A stretch of DNA of 64,000 nucleotides from Phlebotomus papatasi. Its lineage: Eukaryota > Arthropoda > Insecta > Diptera > Psychodidae. The notes under the pieces are model-generated. The model searched no databases, was not told the origin of the DNA, and saw only the letters and a list, made by a program, of their open reading frames with translations. Positions 12,560 to 24,335 of the stretch are shown piece after piece (the first letter of the stretch is position 1; the number at the start of each line of letters is the position of its first letter). Both the position numbers and the translations under genes were made by a program. The stretch is taken from assembly GCF_024763615.1 (NCBI RefSeq), contig NC_077222.1:64604001-64668000 (forward strand), written 5' to 3'.

Positions 12560-13180
12560 GGGTAACGTGTGGTATTTCGGGACCCTTTTTAGCACTTTCA
12601 AGTTTCAAACAGCTTAACGACTTCTCAAATTATTTTTTTCTTTGTTGATATAAATATTTATGTTCCTTATTCTATCTTGAATAAGATTCTTATCGAAAAA
12701 TGTTGAAAAATGCATCATTTTTTTTATATAAAATAGCAAAAAATGTAAAAAAGTAAGAGTGGTATAGTTCGGGACAGTTGGGTATTTCGGGACAGACAAA
12801 AGCCGCTATTATACAAATAAATTTCACTAAATTTAAGTAGAAGGTTTAAACTTAACTCTTTCATAGAAATTATGTTTAAATTTCATTTGTAAAGTTTTTA
12901 AAATTGAATAAAACTCAGCTTTGTTTTTGTTGACATCTGGAAAATTGACCACATTTCAGGTTTTGTAAAAAGTGGAATGTGACACTCACAACTCACGCGT
13001 ATTTCACGCTTTAAATTAAATAAAATTTCAGATTTTTTAAGTTTTTCTGATGGATAAAGAGCTTAATATTTCTTACAGAACTGAAAGATAATAAGAAAAC
13101 AAATAATTATAGGATTTTTAATGTGTCCACCCACATTATGTCCCCAAAAGCACTTTGTCCAGAAATATCACACGTTACCC
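12560..13180. mobile_element. TA-flanked MITE with GGGTAACGTGTG ends
   Basis: The ends GGGTAACGTGTGGTATTTC and GAAATATCACACGTTACCC are inverted repeats directly flanked by TA at 12558-12559 and 13181-13182. The interior repeats the word TATTTCGGGAC two to three times near the left end. Short open frames inside are not coding. Confidence 0.8.
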
Positions 13181-14799
13181 TAGATATTTATCTATACAAT
13201 ATACTAGTTTGAAAGCTTTTTCAAAAGCAAAAAATTCATGAATTGTTTTTTTTTTATTTGCATAAGAATTTTATCAGACGAGCCAGGGAATTTTTAAATA
13301 GCATTTTATTTATCAATTTGTTTGTCATACATTTTTATGGGAAACAATTTTGTAATAATGGATAATATAGTGTCACCCTCATACTGTCAAGATTTTCTCG
13401 TTTCTGCAAAATGGAACTGCTGTATACCATCAAGACTAAAGCTCTACTTTTCAGGGAAAAAAAATAAAGAACCATATGCTGAAAGTTGGGAATATATCAG
13501 GGAAAAATGGGACAAATGCGAGGGTGAAAATGCAATTGAAAAGTGTGAGAATATCTCTAAGACATAACAGGAGAATTGTAGGTGGGTGAAAGGTGATGAA
13601 ATGGAAAATGTTGTATAAGGTGAAGATGAGGAAAAATGTTGCGAGGGACTTACGTTTCTCCTAACAACAACAGAAAAAAAATACTTACGAGTTGTCCAAC
13701 AACTTGCCGAAGACACTACCTACACTTTTTTATATGGATTACGCGAATGAGAATAAATTGCATGTGATGGAAGTTGCAGAGAGACGCATTGGCTGTTCCA
13801 TGATAAAAAGACGAAAACACCCACAATCCTAGCAATTTATCAATTGCAATATGAATTGTTATATGCAAGTGCAAGAAAATTGTGAATAACTCATTCTGTA
13901 TTCCATAACCATCGTCTCACTAAATCACTAAATCTGAAAACAGCAAACAGTCTGCGTGTGACGTGATTAAGCTTCATATGCGGCTCTGTAATTGTTTTAT
14001 GGGTCATCCAAGCTCGAAATCATCAGAATTTTGAGCTTCAAGTTGATCATAAAGGGAGATACCACGTGCAAGCGGAATTTTATGACCAGCAAGTTCCTTG
14101 ATGGGAATTTTTGGGCAAAGGACAGATGATAAACCGCAATTTTACACCCACTCATGAAAGATATACATACACAATATGATAATTTATTGCGTGAATTTTA
14201 TTGATTGGACGAAATTGTGGATTTAACGTATACGTCGCAATATACCCCAAGATATTAATGCAGGGAAGATTGTAATTTTTTGAGTTTGAGGCACTTTAAG
14301 ACTTCATGATATTATTGCTCGAAATTTACAAATACAGAAATTACATGTATAATATTCTTCGAGTTTTCGACATACATGTACTTGTACAGTGGAGTTCCTC
14401 AAAAAAGTAATCCTGAAATTCTGTTAGAAAACCCAATGAACTTTGACATTTCTATTTAAGATTCGTTATGGTGTAGTTTCTTATAATTTAATTTAGAGGC
14501 CTAGGAAATGATAATTAAATAAAGGACAATGGGCAGAAATGTATGGGCGCTGATCCAATCCTTTGCCAGAGATGGGACTAGGCCCATTATGACTTAAAAG
14601 TTACCGAGACTCAAGTCACAAAAAAACTATCAGTAACAGTTGGGAACTTAACGATAAACTACTGAAAATTCACAACTTTGACATTTTAATTATCGAAAAG
14701 AGCCTATCCTCTTAATGAAATTCCTTTTAAAGTTAATGCAAGAGTTCTTAAGAAATGAGTAGAACTATTATTATAATTATGAAACTTGCTTTTTCTAAA

Positions 14800-15320
14800 T
14801 AACAGTATATCGTAAATTTTTGTTGCCAAAGAACGATTTCTCAAGAAGAATTCAACTCAAGGAACATTTTTCTAGAGTAAACCGTATCCCTATATCTCCA
14901 TTTTTCTTGTATCCAGATTTTCCTCAAATATCCTCGAAGGTTCTTTAATTCCATTAAAAGTTGCATCCTTTTGTCTTCTTTACAAAAATATGCTCCTCAG
15001 AAAAAAGCTAAGATTGCTGAAGATCATAAATTTGTAAAGATACCGTTACTAGAAGAATTTTAAAAAAAGGATAATGGCTTAATTGAAATATTTTTACTCT
15101 AAACTTATTATTCAAAGTATTTGAATAACGGTATCTTTTAGGACCCTGCAATCTTCAGAAGCTTTGACACTTAATTCTTTTTTTATGAATTTGAAGGATG
15201 TTCATAAATTTATGAGGAAGATCTGGAATTTACAAGGTTTGTTCTAGGAAAATTTTTCTTGAATCCTTCTTTATAAATTGATCTTTGAAACGACCAACAT
15301 AAGATAAACTGTTATTGTGC
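14800..15320. repeat. Large imperfect inverted repeat
   Basis: Two diverged arms of roughly 200 bp face each other around 15060-15130. Shared words are AAAGATACCGTTA and its complement TAACGGTATCTTTT, GATTGCTGAAG and CAATCTTCAG, and AAGAATTCAA and TTGAATCCTT. It resembles an old fold-back element. Ends cannot be fixed. Confidence 0.45.
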
Positions 15321-16017
15321 AAAAGAAGTTTTGTAAAAATAAATAATCACATTTCTTTGGTGTGTTTTCCTACCAACTTTTGGGGTTGGTCCTGGAACAA
15401 AAGTTTTAACATTTACCAATACTTATCCGATGGTTAGATTTCATTTGTGACGAGAGGTTGGATTATTTTGCCCATTGGCCTTTAAAGTTAAAGATATTTA
15501 TTGAAGAGCATAAGACTTATCAGTATTTTAAGAGCTAATTTATAAATTTAAAGCTTGTAGATTTATCTTAAAATCTAGAGCAGTTCTTTGTGCCTTTGGT
15601 TTATCGCCTATGTTTTCTTAGTTTTCATAGAGAGATTATTTTTTTAAATTTTTTTGTTCATATAGACAATGATATTTCTTTGCCTTTAGCCTTGTATAAC
15701 ATTTTGAAAAATGTCTGCGGAATTTTGAAAAACAAAACAAGCTAACAAAAAGTGTCTATGCATCGTACGATCCCAAGCTTCATAATAACTATTTTTTTCC
15801 TATTTTTCTGAATAAATATTACTCTGCAATATATTTTTAAAACTGGGCACTTTCCCCTAATTTTAAAAATATGGGTGCGATGAGTCAGATCTTTTGAGAA
15901 ACATATGAAAGGGGTGGCAAAGTGTTTCAGGCTTTGAGATGTACTCGGACTCGTGACTTTTAGATGCTATGCTTCAAAAGAACTTTCGCATCATTTACCG
16001 TTTACCGGTTCTCAACC

Positions 16018-16265
16018 GATTTGTAAATCACTCGAAAGATTCCAAAAAATAAGTTTAGGAGTAATATAATTGATCTTCGGACAAAAATTACTTATCGGTT
16101 CATAACCAGTTCATTACCCATTCACGACCAATTTGAACGGATTTATAAATCTCTCAAAATATTGCTCAAAGTAAATTAGGACTAATATAATTGAATTTCG
16201 AATAAAAATTAGTTATCGGTTTTGAACTGGTTCTATGTCGGTTCAAAACCGATTGAAACCAGTTC
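16018..16265 (+). repeat. Two-unit diverged tandem repeat, period about 122 bp
   Basis: GATTTGTAAATCACTCGAAA (16018) and GATTTATAAATCTCTCAAAA (16140) begin two copies that both continue through AGGANTAATATAATTGA and end in a CGGTT/AACCGG-rich block. No coding meaning seen. Confidence 0.6.
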
Positions 16266-16509
16266 AGTTTTGTCGGAAATTCCAAAACCTTTCCAACGAG
16301 CCCAAATATGACCCCATTCGCCTGATAAATGCTCTCTCTGGAGCCTTTTTAAACGTTGATTTTGAAAGACCGTTATTAGGAATGATTTACTCTGTGTGGC
16401 ACTTTCGCTTACAACTGTAATCTGATTAGTGAACCATTGACGAAGTGGTCATGATATTAAGATAAAATAAAATAAAGAAAATTCAAATAATATTCCAAAT
16501 TGAACGGTT

Positions 16510-16736
16510 GAGGGGGTCCGTGGTACAATTGGTAAGAGTGTTCGGCTCTTGGGCGGTGTGACCCTCGGCTCGACTGTCACAGTTGTAAGTTCGAGTCTCG
16601 CCCGGTGCAAATGATTGAATCGTATGAATTGACATTTTTCACGAAACATTGTAATCTGAATAATAAATTTGTAAAATGAACTGTACAAAATGGCAATAAA
16701 AGCTCGGTATATCGAAAATAAATAAATAAATAAATA
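16510..16736 (+). mobile_element. tRNA-derived SINE with 13-bp target duplication
   Basis: The head resembles a tRNA gene: A-box TGGTACAATTGG (16521-16532) and B-box-like AAGTTCGAGTC (16587-16597), the two RNA polymerase III promoter elements. The tail ends in repeated AAATA units. The element is flanked by the perfect direct repeat AAATTGAACGGTT at 16497-16509 and 16737-16749, the signature of LINE-assisted reverse-transcription insertion. It encodes no protein. A diverged relative lies at 61216-61436. Confidence 0.85.
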
Positions 16737-19060
16737 AAATTGAACGGTTTTTGTGTTATTATAATCGAAAACAAAGAAATATAGTGTAATACACTTTTTA
16801 TTTAAAATTTGTAGATAATTCCGTAATTTTCATTAATTTTATATTTAGGAGACCAACGTTTTACTGAAAGTAGGTCACGAATGAAAAGTAGTTAAAAGTT
16901 AAACCATCTAATGTTCAATTTCTAAATTTCAAAATAATGTAAATGGGATGTAAATGGGATCTCTATTTTTGCTACGTCATTAAAGTCCTTCCATACCTAA
17001 ATTTTATGATGTCTTACTTATTACAAGACATAATTTGTTTTATGTGTTCAATTCAAAATGTAAAACAGCCCCACCAAACCAAGGAATCAAAGATGAACCA
17101 GTTGTATAAAATAATTTAAATAAAATATGTATTACTTTTAGTGGAGAAATGTAAAACAAAAAGCTTAATCCTCCGCAGTCAGTTTTATGTTTTTGTAAGA
17201 TAATTACTTGATGACGAAATATATGTCAAAGTGCAAATTGCTCGATTACGGGAAGTGAACACATCGGACCGGAGATGCATTGAAATAAATTATCACGATA
17301 TTTTACAGAAATAGCAACATCTGTTAACCACAGTGTATTACCTCAAAAGAGTTGTTAATAAAAGTTGTAGAGTAATATGGGCCTCTTGAGATATTAAATA
17401 ATTAATGGGAGAAATATTATCAGATATGTATTTTTGGAAAAACCAATAAAACAGTCGTAATAATATTTGAGAAGAGATAGGGTATGTCATAGTAGTGTGG
17501 GAAATTACCTCGTTTTTTTGTGTATATTTTACAAAATTCATTAGTAATTTCTTCTAAATTTACCCAGTCAGTGCCTTTTTCCGTACAACAGCGAGAAAGT
17601 GAGACATTTTTGGAGTGTTTTAAATTTAGAAAGAACCCAGTGAATATTTAAAGAGTGCTCTTGACGTGAAATGTCTCTTCTTTGGGAGTTCAAAAAGTCA
17701 TCCATAGTTGATATTCAAACACACATTCCATGTTACATCAATTTTGATCGTGAAACTTTTTTAATGGGAAATTCGATTTCGATTCATATATGACGATAGA
17801 AGTTGATTTTTCGTTTTTTTTTCTTCTGCTTTCTTCCTGGAAAAAAATATGGAAGGAAGTTCTTGGGGGCGTAGGGGGTTAATATACCGTCGTTTGTTCA
17901 GGGAGGAAAATTAATGCAAGAGCTGGCATGTGCACAAGTTGATGATGGTGTGAATTTTTCCTGGCAATGGGCCAAATATTCGGGTGTTTTGGACGGAGTG
18001 ACAAGCATTCTCGCAATTGAGTGATGTTCAAACAATTACAAATCCCTCCTGCACTAGCATAAAGGCTATTTTTACTTATAGTCAAGTAAATCATTCCGTC
18101 TATCGTCGAGACTATTTTCCAATTTTTTTCTTCTGCATTGCATAAATATTTGAAAAAAAAAAATCCTGAAGAAAAAATGAAAGCCGACACAGGCATTCAA
18201 TATCACTGGAGTACCGATTGTTAGTTTTATTATATCCCTAGCATAGCTCAATGGATGTAGTTTGGGTTGAAATTTGAGTCTTTTGCTCAACCATCTTGAG
18301 CTTTTTGTACCATCTTTCGTCCTTTTGCCTCAAGAGAAGCCTTTGCTGAGCTCCTTTTTTTCCAGCTCTTTCACCACTTCATCTCTATTCAATGCGATAG
18401 AGGAAGAATTTTCACAAGATATTCCACACAATTTATGTATAGGAGTTGTATAAATAGGGACTCGTTATGTTGTGTAATACTTTACATAAATAAATGAACA
18501 GTAGTATTTAGATAGAGGGAAAGGGGTGTGAATCTGATGGAGCAATGCGTAGAGCTTTATCCAAGGGTTTGGAGAATATTCACTCAGACATAAATGATTT
18601 TTATATGTGATAAGCAAAAATTCAAGCGAGAAAAAGTAGGGTAGTGAGAGTACAGACCTATACAAAAATTGTTAGAACAATAGTTGCTTTGCAATGAGAT
18701 CTAAACTGATCATACGTAGGATATTTCAGATAGAGCAGTTCTTCATATTATAGCTAGTAGAATGCCAATAAATAAAGGGAATAACTTTTCTGGTCAGTAA
18801 ATCAGCAGTTTGATCAGTAAAAAAATCAACCTGGACAGTCAATAATTCATAATGGTCATTATAAAAGTAAAAGAATGATCATTAATTAGTTTATATCAAA
18901 TCAAAAATGCCAAGATGATTCATGAAGTATTCATTTTTCCTTTAATATTTCTAAGAATATTTCACTGTGTTTGGGTATTACAATTTCTGATTCTTGTTTT
19001 TTTTGGGGTACTGACCAAATTCTGCATTATCCTTAAATATTAATTATTTAAAATTATATT

Positions 19061-19698
19061 TGTATAGAATTTCCATTCTATAAGACCTCTTATTTTAAGA
19101 GACAAAGGACGGTTGGATTTTGAACATGCATGGAGGGAGAGAGAAAGAGGAAAAAGTGGTGAATGAGATCAGCTGGAAACAAAGTAGGGGAATAAGCGGG
19201 AACGAGTATGGGAGTTACGTAAGACTTGATTTTTGCAAAGAGACGTGAGGAGAAAAGTTATTAGTTTATTTAGCGAATTTTTTATAAAATTATTAAATTA
19301 AAAATACAGAAAAACGACAGTGACGTAGAGTTAAACTGTGTTCAGTCTAGTAGTGGAGAATACTTGTAAATAAAATTATTGGTGAAGGTGAAAAGTGTGT
19401 TTTCCTGCCGCAGTGGACTTTGTTGAATGGCATTTGGCGGTCATCGAGGAAACGTCTTCTGGAAAATCCAGCCGCCTACGTTCCGGATCACTGTTAAGGA
19501 CATTTAATAAAGGAATATATATTTCCAGGTAAACTGGGCAGGAAGAAGAGGGTATTAAATATCACAGAATCCTATCACAGAGAAATTATTGTTTACCACA
19601 GGTACGTGAATATCACAAACGGTAGAAGGAAGCCCAAGAAACACACAGTCCCTGACAGATTTATAACACCACAATATATTTATAGGTAATTCTCCACA
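19061..19698 (+). repeat. 5' LTR of the BEL/Pao element
   Basis: Starts TGTATAGAATTTCC and ends AATTCTCCACA. Inside are a TATAAAA word at 19282-19288, an arthropod initiator-like TCAGTC at 19342-19347 and AATAAA at 19506-19511. These can serve as promoter and polyadenylation signals; which is used is inferred. Confidence 0.95.
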
Positions 19699-19702
19699 TC
19701 AG

Positions 19703-19713
19703 TGGTCCTTCGA
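19703..19713 (+). other. Primer-binding site, tRNA-Tyr
   Basis: TGGTCCTTCGA lies 4 nt after the LTR. It is complementary to a 3' end ...TCGAAGGACCA, which matches the CCTTCGA acceptor stem of animal tRNA-Tyr plus CCA. This primes minus-strand DNA synthesis. Confidence 0.8.
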
Positions 19714-19922
19714 AGGAAAAGAGACCCCAACGAGGAGGCTTCAGTCACACGGCATCAGCCACGAGAACCTCGCAGTTTCGCCTGTTGACATTCGCACTCT
19801 GAAGACAATTGCCTTGTAGAAAAATCTTGGATATCTGCAGAAAATCTTTGGCCATTCACTGGGTATCCAGCAGAATTGAAAAGGAACTCCACGAAGAAGA
19901 GGACAAAGAAGCAGCTCCAAAG

Positions 19923-22900
19923 ATGGCGAATATCAAGAGTCGAAGCGCATATAAAGGGCAACTTACCAGTGTAAAGACAGCCATATCCCGCTACCATGAA
20001 GATAAAAGTCTGTTGAGTAGAGACGGTGCTCGAGCGTACCTTGAGACGAATTTGGAGATTTGTGACAGAATCAGGGTTCGATACAATAGAGTACAGGATG
20101 AAATCATTAACCAAGCTGAATCAGAAGAAGAGCGCGAAAGGGAAATTGAGGAGCAAAATAATTTCCTATTGGAAATTGATGAAGCAGAAGAGAAACTGAC
20201 AGAATTAATTGTCAATATCAAGGTCAATGAATCTGCAAAGAAAGATCTTTTCCATTCAACCGTCATTGAAGATGAACGAATTGATAAACTTCTCGATGGC
20301 TTCTCAAAACTCGTAGAGCGTATGGATGGTAGTGAGAATTCCAAGTATTCGAAACTCGAACCAGTGAAAATCCCCACATTCAACGGAGAGTATGCGCAGT
20401 GGCGTTCATTCAAAGAGATGTTCATCAATCTGGTGGACAGCAACAAGAAACTGTCAAAGACGCAAAAGCTGCACCATCTCAAGACGAAATTGACAGGAAA
20501 GGCCTTTGACGCCATTGATCATCTCGATATGTGTGATGAAAGCTACGACATAGCGTGGGAAACCATCACAAACCGATTTGAGTGCAAGAAAAAGGTCATA
20601 AACGGTCACATCGAACGCATCAAGAGCCTACCTACTCTGAAGAATCCTATCGTCGATGATCTCAGGAATATCTACGATGTCTCCACGACGACTATCAACG
20701 CAATGGACGCTTTGAAGGTCAACACTCGAGATCCGTGGATCATCTACGAAGTCCTGAGCAAACTCGATCACGAGACACAGACGCTATGGTCGCAGGAGCA
20801 GTCAGACGTGCCAACATGGGACGAGTTTAAGGTATTTCTAAATAAACGTTGTAAAGCTTTAGATTTATGTCCATCCACGTACACTAGTAATGTAAACAGT
20901 TCAGGTTCAAAAGTTCAAATTCAGAAACAAAAAATTGTAAAGTCCCTCACGATCTCTAAAGAAAATTCAAGTCAAAAGCATGAGTCATGTAGCGTTTGCA
21001 AGAAATCCGCACATAAGTTGTGGAAATGCGGTAAATTCAAGTCATTTCCTGCAGCCAAAAGGCTCGAAACTGTTAACAATTTAAATCTTTGCATGAATTG
21101 TATATCAGAAAGTAGATCCCAGCATGCTGTAGAGAAATGCCCTTATCCTCCTTGCAAGCATTGCAATAAGTCTCATAATTATTGGGTTCACGATGCTCTC
21201 TCCAACCCCCCGTCAAAGGTTACTCAAGACAATCCTCAATCAGTTTCCGAGGATCAGAAGAAGCCAGCCGTGCTGAGTAGCTTTCTTCCGTCAAACAAGA
21301 GTGCCAATGGTGAGATTCATCGCTCTATTTTGAAGACAGCATGTGTAAGAATTCTGGATTCCCAACAAAATGTCCATGTGTGTCGCGCCCTTTTGGATTT
21401 TGGATCCGAGATTTCTGTGATGACAACCGAATTGTGCCAGAGATTGAGATTGAAGTTGCAAAAGTCCCCTTACACTCAAGTTGAAGGATTTCAAGGACAA
21501 GTAAGCAGCCTCAAGCATCAAGTGAATGCAATCCTCATCCCTCAGGTAGGAACGCAAATTTCTTTGCAATGTCAGGTTTCACAAAAGATCTCCACCAATT
21601 TGCCTACATCTCAGATAAACCCTCGGGATGTAAGGGTTCCCACGGGATTCGTGCTCGTTGACTCAGAGTGGCATGTGTCTAGGCCAATTGACCTACTCAT
21701 CGGAGCAGCACACGAAGACGAAATTATGCTGGACGAAGTTTACAAAATGGGCCCAGGAATTCCATCACTCAGAAATACCGTCTTCGGTTGGGTAGTTTGC
21801 GGAAAATGGCAGCCTAATGGCGCACAATCAGCAGACACTCCCCCCGTTTGCCACACAATATCCCTGAAAACCATTGATGAGACCCTCAGGAAATTCTGGG
21901 AACTCGAAGAACTCTCAGAAGAATGCCCACAAACGGTCGAGTATAGGGAAGTGGAAGAATTATATTCAAGTACGACAAAAAGATCGGAAAACGGTCAGTA
22001 CAATGTTCGTCTACCTTTGAAGGGAAACTTCGGTGAACTCGGATCTAACCGAAAGCGAGCTTCAAGGCAACTGAACTTCCTAGAGAGAAGGCTCTCACAG
22101 AATCCTCAACTATACAAGGAGTACTCTAATATCTTTGAAGAGTATCTGAGTTTGGGAATCATAGAGAGAGTGCCTCTGATCGAGCTTCAAGCTAAGTCAT
22201 ATTACATGACACATCACTGTGTTGTTCGAGAAAACGCGTCATCTACCAAAGTCAGGATCGTTTTCAACTGCGGATCTGTTTCTGAGACCGGCATAAGTCT
22301 CAACGATGTTATCAAAGTAGGGCCTGTCGTTCAACCGGAGTTGATAGAGATCTTGTGGAGATTTAGACGATTCCCGATTGCACTATCCTGTGACATTGTC
22401 AAAATGTATTTGCAGGTACAACTCAATGAGGATCACAGAGATTTGCAACGTTTTCTTTGGCGAACATCACCAAGTGAACCAATCATGGACTACAGGTTCA
22501 AGACCTTGTGTTTTGGCAATGCTGCGTCACCCTATCTTGCCACAAAGACGTTGATCAAACTTGCAGAAGATGAAGGAGAAAGTTACCCACGAGTAGCAGA
22601 AGTTCTTCGGAACAATTTTTACGTGGATGACTGTCTATTGTCAGTGGAGACCACAAAGGAAGCGATCGAGGTGAAGAAAGATCTCATTAGTCTTCTCGGC
22701 AAAGCTCAAATGAAGCTATCCAAGTGGCAATCCAACTCTCCGACAGTACTTCAAACATTGCAAGAAGGCAACACAGAGGCAAAGGAAGTCTCAATCTCTG
22801 ATGGCTGTGTGAAAGCGCTAGGATTGATGTGGAATCCGTCAAACGACACCTTTTCATTTCAAGTCGATACAATGGTCGAGAATTTAGTTCCAACCAAGAG

Positions 22901-24335
22901 AAATATCCTGAGAGTGGTGGCAAGGATTTATGATCCGCTAGGACTACTAGCCTCCATCACAATCAACACGAAATTAATCTTGCAGAATCTTTGGAAGAAT
23001 GAGGTTGACTGGGATACCGAGGTTGAGGGAGATATTTTGCGAGAGTGGAAAAAATTTATTGCCTCACTACAACACATTCCGTCTATGAGAATATCTCGAT
23101 GGACATCGAAAAACGAAAATGTTTGTGAAGAGCAGCTCCACATGTTCTCGGATGCCTCCAACCTAGCCTACGGAGCCGCAGTGTACCATGTCACCAAGGA
23201 TGTCTCAGGACGAATTTCAAGTCAGATGTTGACGGCGAAGTCGAAAGTTGCGCCAATCAAAACTAAGACAATCCCGAAGCTAGAACTTTGTGCAGCAACA
23301 CTTGGGGCCAAACTGTTAGCAAAGGTCGCAAAAAGTCTGAAAATCAGCAAGGTTTATTGTTGGGTAGACGCCAAGGTAGTTCTTGCGCAAATTGCATCCG
23401 CTTCAAACAAACAAGACGTTTTTACCAAAAATAGAGTGACAACGATCAGAGTGTTGACAGCTGTTGAATGTTGGAGACACGTTCCCACAAAAGAAAACCC
23501 GGCAGACCTCATTTCAAGAGGAACCACAGCCATGGAGTTGGATAACTCATCATTGTATTGGGAAGGCCCACATTGGTTAAAGGAGAGTGATTTAGCTCGG
23601 GAAAGCAAGGAAAGTGTTCCACCAGCAGTCGAGGAGTCACAAGACATTTCAGTCGCTACACTCACTGTCAACAAACCAGAAGCTCAAACCATTAAAGACC
23701 AAACAATCAACCAGAACATTACCTGGCACTTTCAACCGGCTCGTTCTCCGCACTTCAACGGATTAGTCGAAGCAGCAGTGAAGTCAGCAAAGACTCATCT
23801 CAAGAAAGTTATTGGCGAGCAACGACTAAATTATGAGAAATTTTATACAATTCTCACACAGGTCGAAGCCGTGTTGAATAGTAGGCCGATCACCATTCTG
23901 TCGGACGATCCCAGAGATCCACAACCATTGACTCCGGGTCATTTTTTGCTTTTGGCACCACCGACTCAGTTGCCTGATGAAAATCTTGCATCCGTGAGGA
24001 TGAACCACTTGACAAGATGGCAATTGTGTCAGCGGATTGTACAAGATTTTGTGAGAAAGTGGAGGCTATCCTACTTGCACACACTTCAAGAGCGCTCTAA
24101 AAAGCACACGGAGAAAGAGAACCTGAAGGTGGATGACATAGTGATCTTGCACGATGCTTCCATAGGAAACACCAAATGGACGACAGGAAGAGTTGTTGGA
24201 GTTCATACTGGAGCGGACGGGAAGGTGAGAGTTATTGACATAAAAACCCCGACAGGAACCTATACCAGGTCAGTGACTAAAGTTGCCAAATTTCCAACAT
24301 GTGAGAGTCACAATCTCCCCCGGGAGCATGTATAG
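19923..24335 (+). CDS. BEL/Pao Gag-Pol polyprotein (1470 aa), integrase-deleted
   Basis: The first ATG (19923, context CCAAAGATGGCG) starts MANIKSRSAYKG; the frame is open further upstream only from non-ATG codons. Domains in order: gag with a coiled-coil-like acidic N-terminus and VKIPTFNGEYAQW near residue 145; Cys/His zinc region CSVC...CMNC...CKHC (about 356-425); Pao-type aspartic protease near 492, where LLDFGSE replaces the usual D-S/T-G; reverse transcriptase (about 750-935) with YVDD at 900-903; RNase H with FSDAS (Asp about 1077), the KLELCAA block and WVDAKVV. Integrase is reduced to WHFQPARSPHFNGLVEAAVK (from 1268), so the zinc-binding H2C2 region and the two catalytic Asp segments are absent, in frame. 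The C-terminal Pao domain (GRVVGVHTGADGKVRV) remains. The stop TAG lies 7 nt inside the 3' LTR. Confidence 0.93.
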   Translation: MANIKSRSAYKGQLTSVKTAISRYHEDKSLLSRDGARAYLETNLEICDRIRVRYNRVQDEIINQAESEEEREREIEEQNNFLLEIDEAEEKLTELIVNIKVNESAKKDLFHSTVIEDERIDKLLDGFSKLVERMDGSENSKYSKLEPVKIPTFNGEYAQWRSFKEMFINLVDSNKKLSKTQKLHHLKTKLTGKAFDAIDHLDMCDESYDIAWETITNRFECKKKVINGHIERIKSLPTLKNPIVDDLRNIYDVSTTTINAMDALKVNTRDPWIIYEVLSKLDHETQTLWSQEQSDVPTWDEFKVFLNKRCKALDLCPSTYTSNVNSSGSKVQIQKQKIVKSLTISKENSSQKHESCSVCKKSAHKLWKCGKFKSFPAAKRLETVNNLNLCMNCISESRSQHAVEKCPYPPCKHCNKSHNYWVHDALSNPPSKVTQDNPQSVSEDQKKPAVLSSFLPSNKSANGEIHRSILKTACVRILDSQQNVHVCRALLDFGSEISVMTTELCQRLRLKLQKSPYTQVEGFQGQVSSLKHQVNAILIPQVGTQISLQCQVSQKISTNLPTSQINPRDVRVPTGFVLVDSEWHVSRPIDLLIGAAHEDEIMLDEVYKMGPGIPSLRNTVFGWVVCGKWQPNGAQSADTPPVCHTISLKTIDETLRKFWELEELSEECPQTVEYREVEELYSSTTKRSENGQYNVRLPLKGNFGELGSNRKRASRQLNFLERRLSQNPQLYKEYSNIFEEYLSLGIIERVPLIELQAKSYYMTHHCVVRENASSTKVRIVFNCGSVSETGISLNDVIKVGPVVQPELIEILWRFRRFPIALSCDIVKMYLQVQLNEDHRDLQRFLWRTSPSEPIMDYRFKTLCFGNAASPYLATKTLIKLAEDEGESYPRVAEVLRNNFYVDDCLLSVETTKEAIEVKKDLISLLGKAQMKLSKWQSNSPTVLQTLQEGNTEAKEVSISDGCVKALGLMWNPSNDTFSFQVDTMVENLVPTKRNILRVVARIYDPLGLLASITINTKLILQNLWKNEVDWDTEVEGDILREWKKFIASLQHIPSMRISRWTSKNENVCEEQLHMFSDASNLAYGAAVYHVTKDVSGRISSQMLTAKSKVAPIKTKTIPKLELCAATLGAKLLAKVAKSLKISKVYCWVDAKVVLAQIASASNKQDVFTKNRVTTIRVLTAVECWRHVPTKENPADLISRGTTAMELDNSSLYWEGPHWLKESDLARESKESVPPAVEESQDISVATLTVNKPEAQTIKDQTINQNITWHFQPARSPHFNGLVEAAVKSAKTHLKKVIGEQRLNYEKFYTILTQVEAVLNSRPITILSDDPRDPQPLTPGHFLLLAPPTQLPDENLASVRMNHLTRWQLCQRIVQDFVRKWRLSYLHTLQERSKKHTEKENLKVDDIVILHDASIGNTKWTTGRVVGVHTGADGKVRVIDIKTPTGTYTRSVTKVAKFPTCESHNLPREHV

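Noticed and set aside
16510..16600. A functional tRNA gene
   Set aside because: Boxes are present but stems do not pair properly, and the segment continues into a SINE body with tail and target duplication.
18165..18186. CTGAAGA...GAAA on the + strand as a hammerhead
   Set aside because: Only an A-run lies between the two core parts, so no stem II can form.
19809..19922. Upstream extension of the BEL/Pao open frame (38 codons)
   Set aside because: It starts at TTG, which is not a normal animal start. The ATG at 19923 has a strong context and fits BEL/Pao gag starts.
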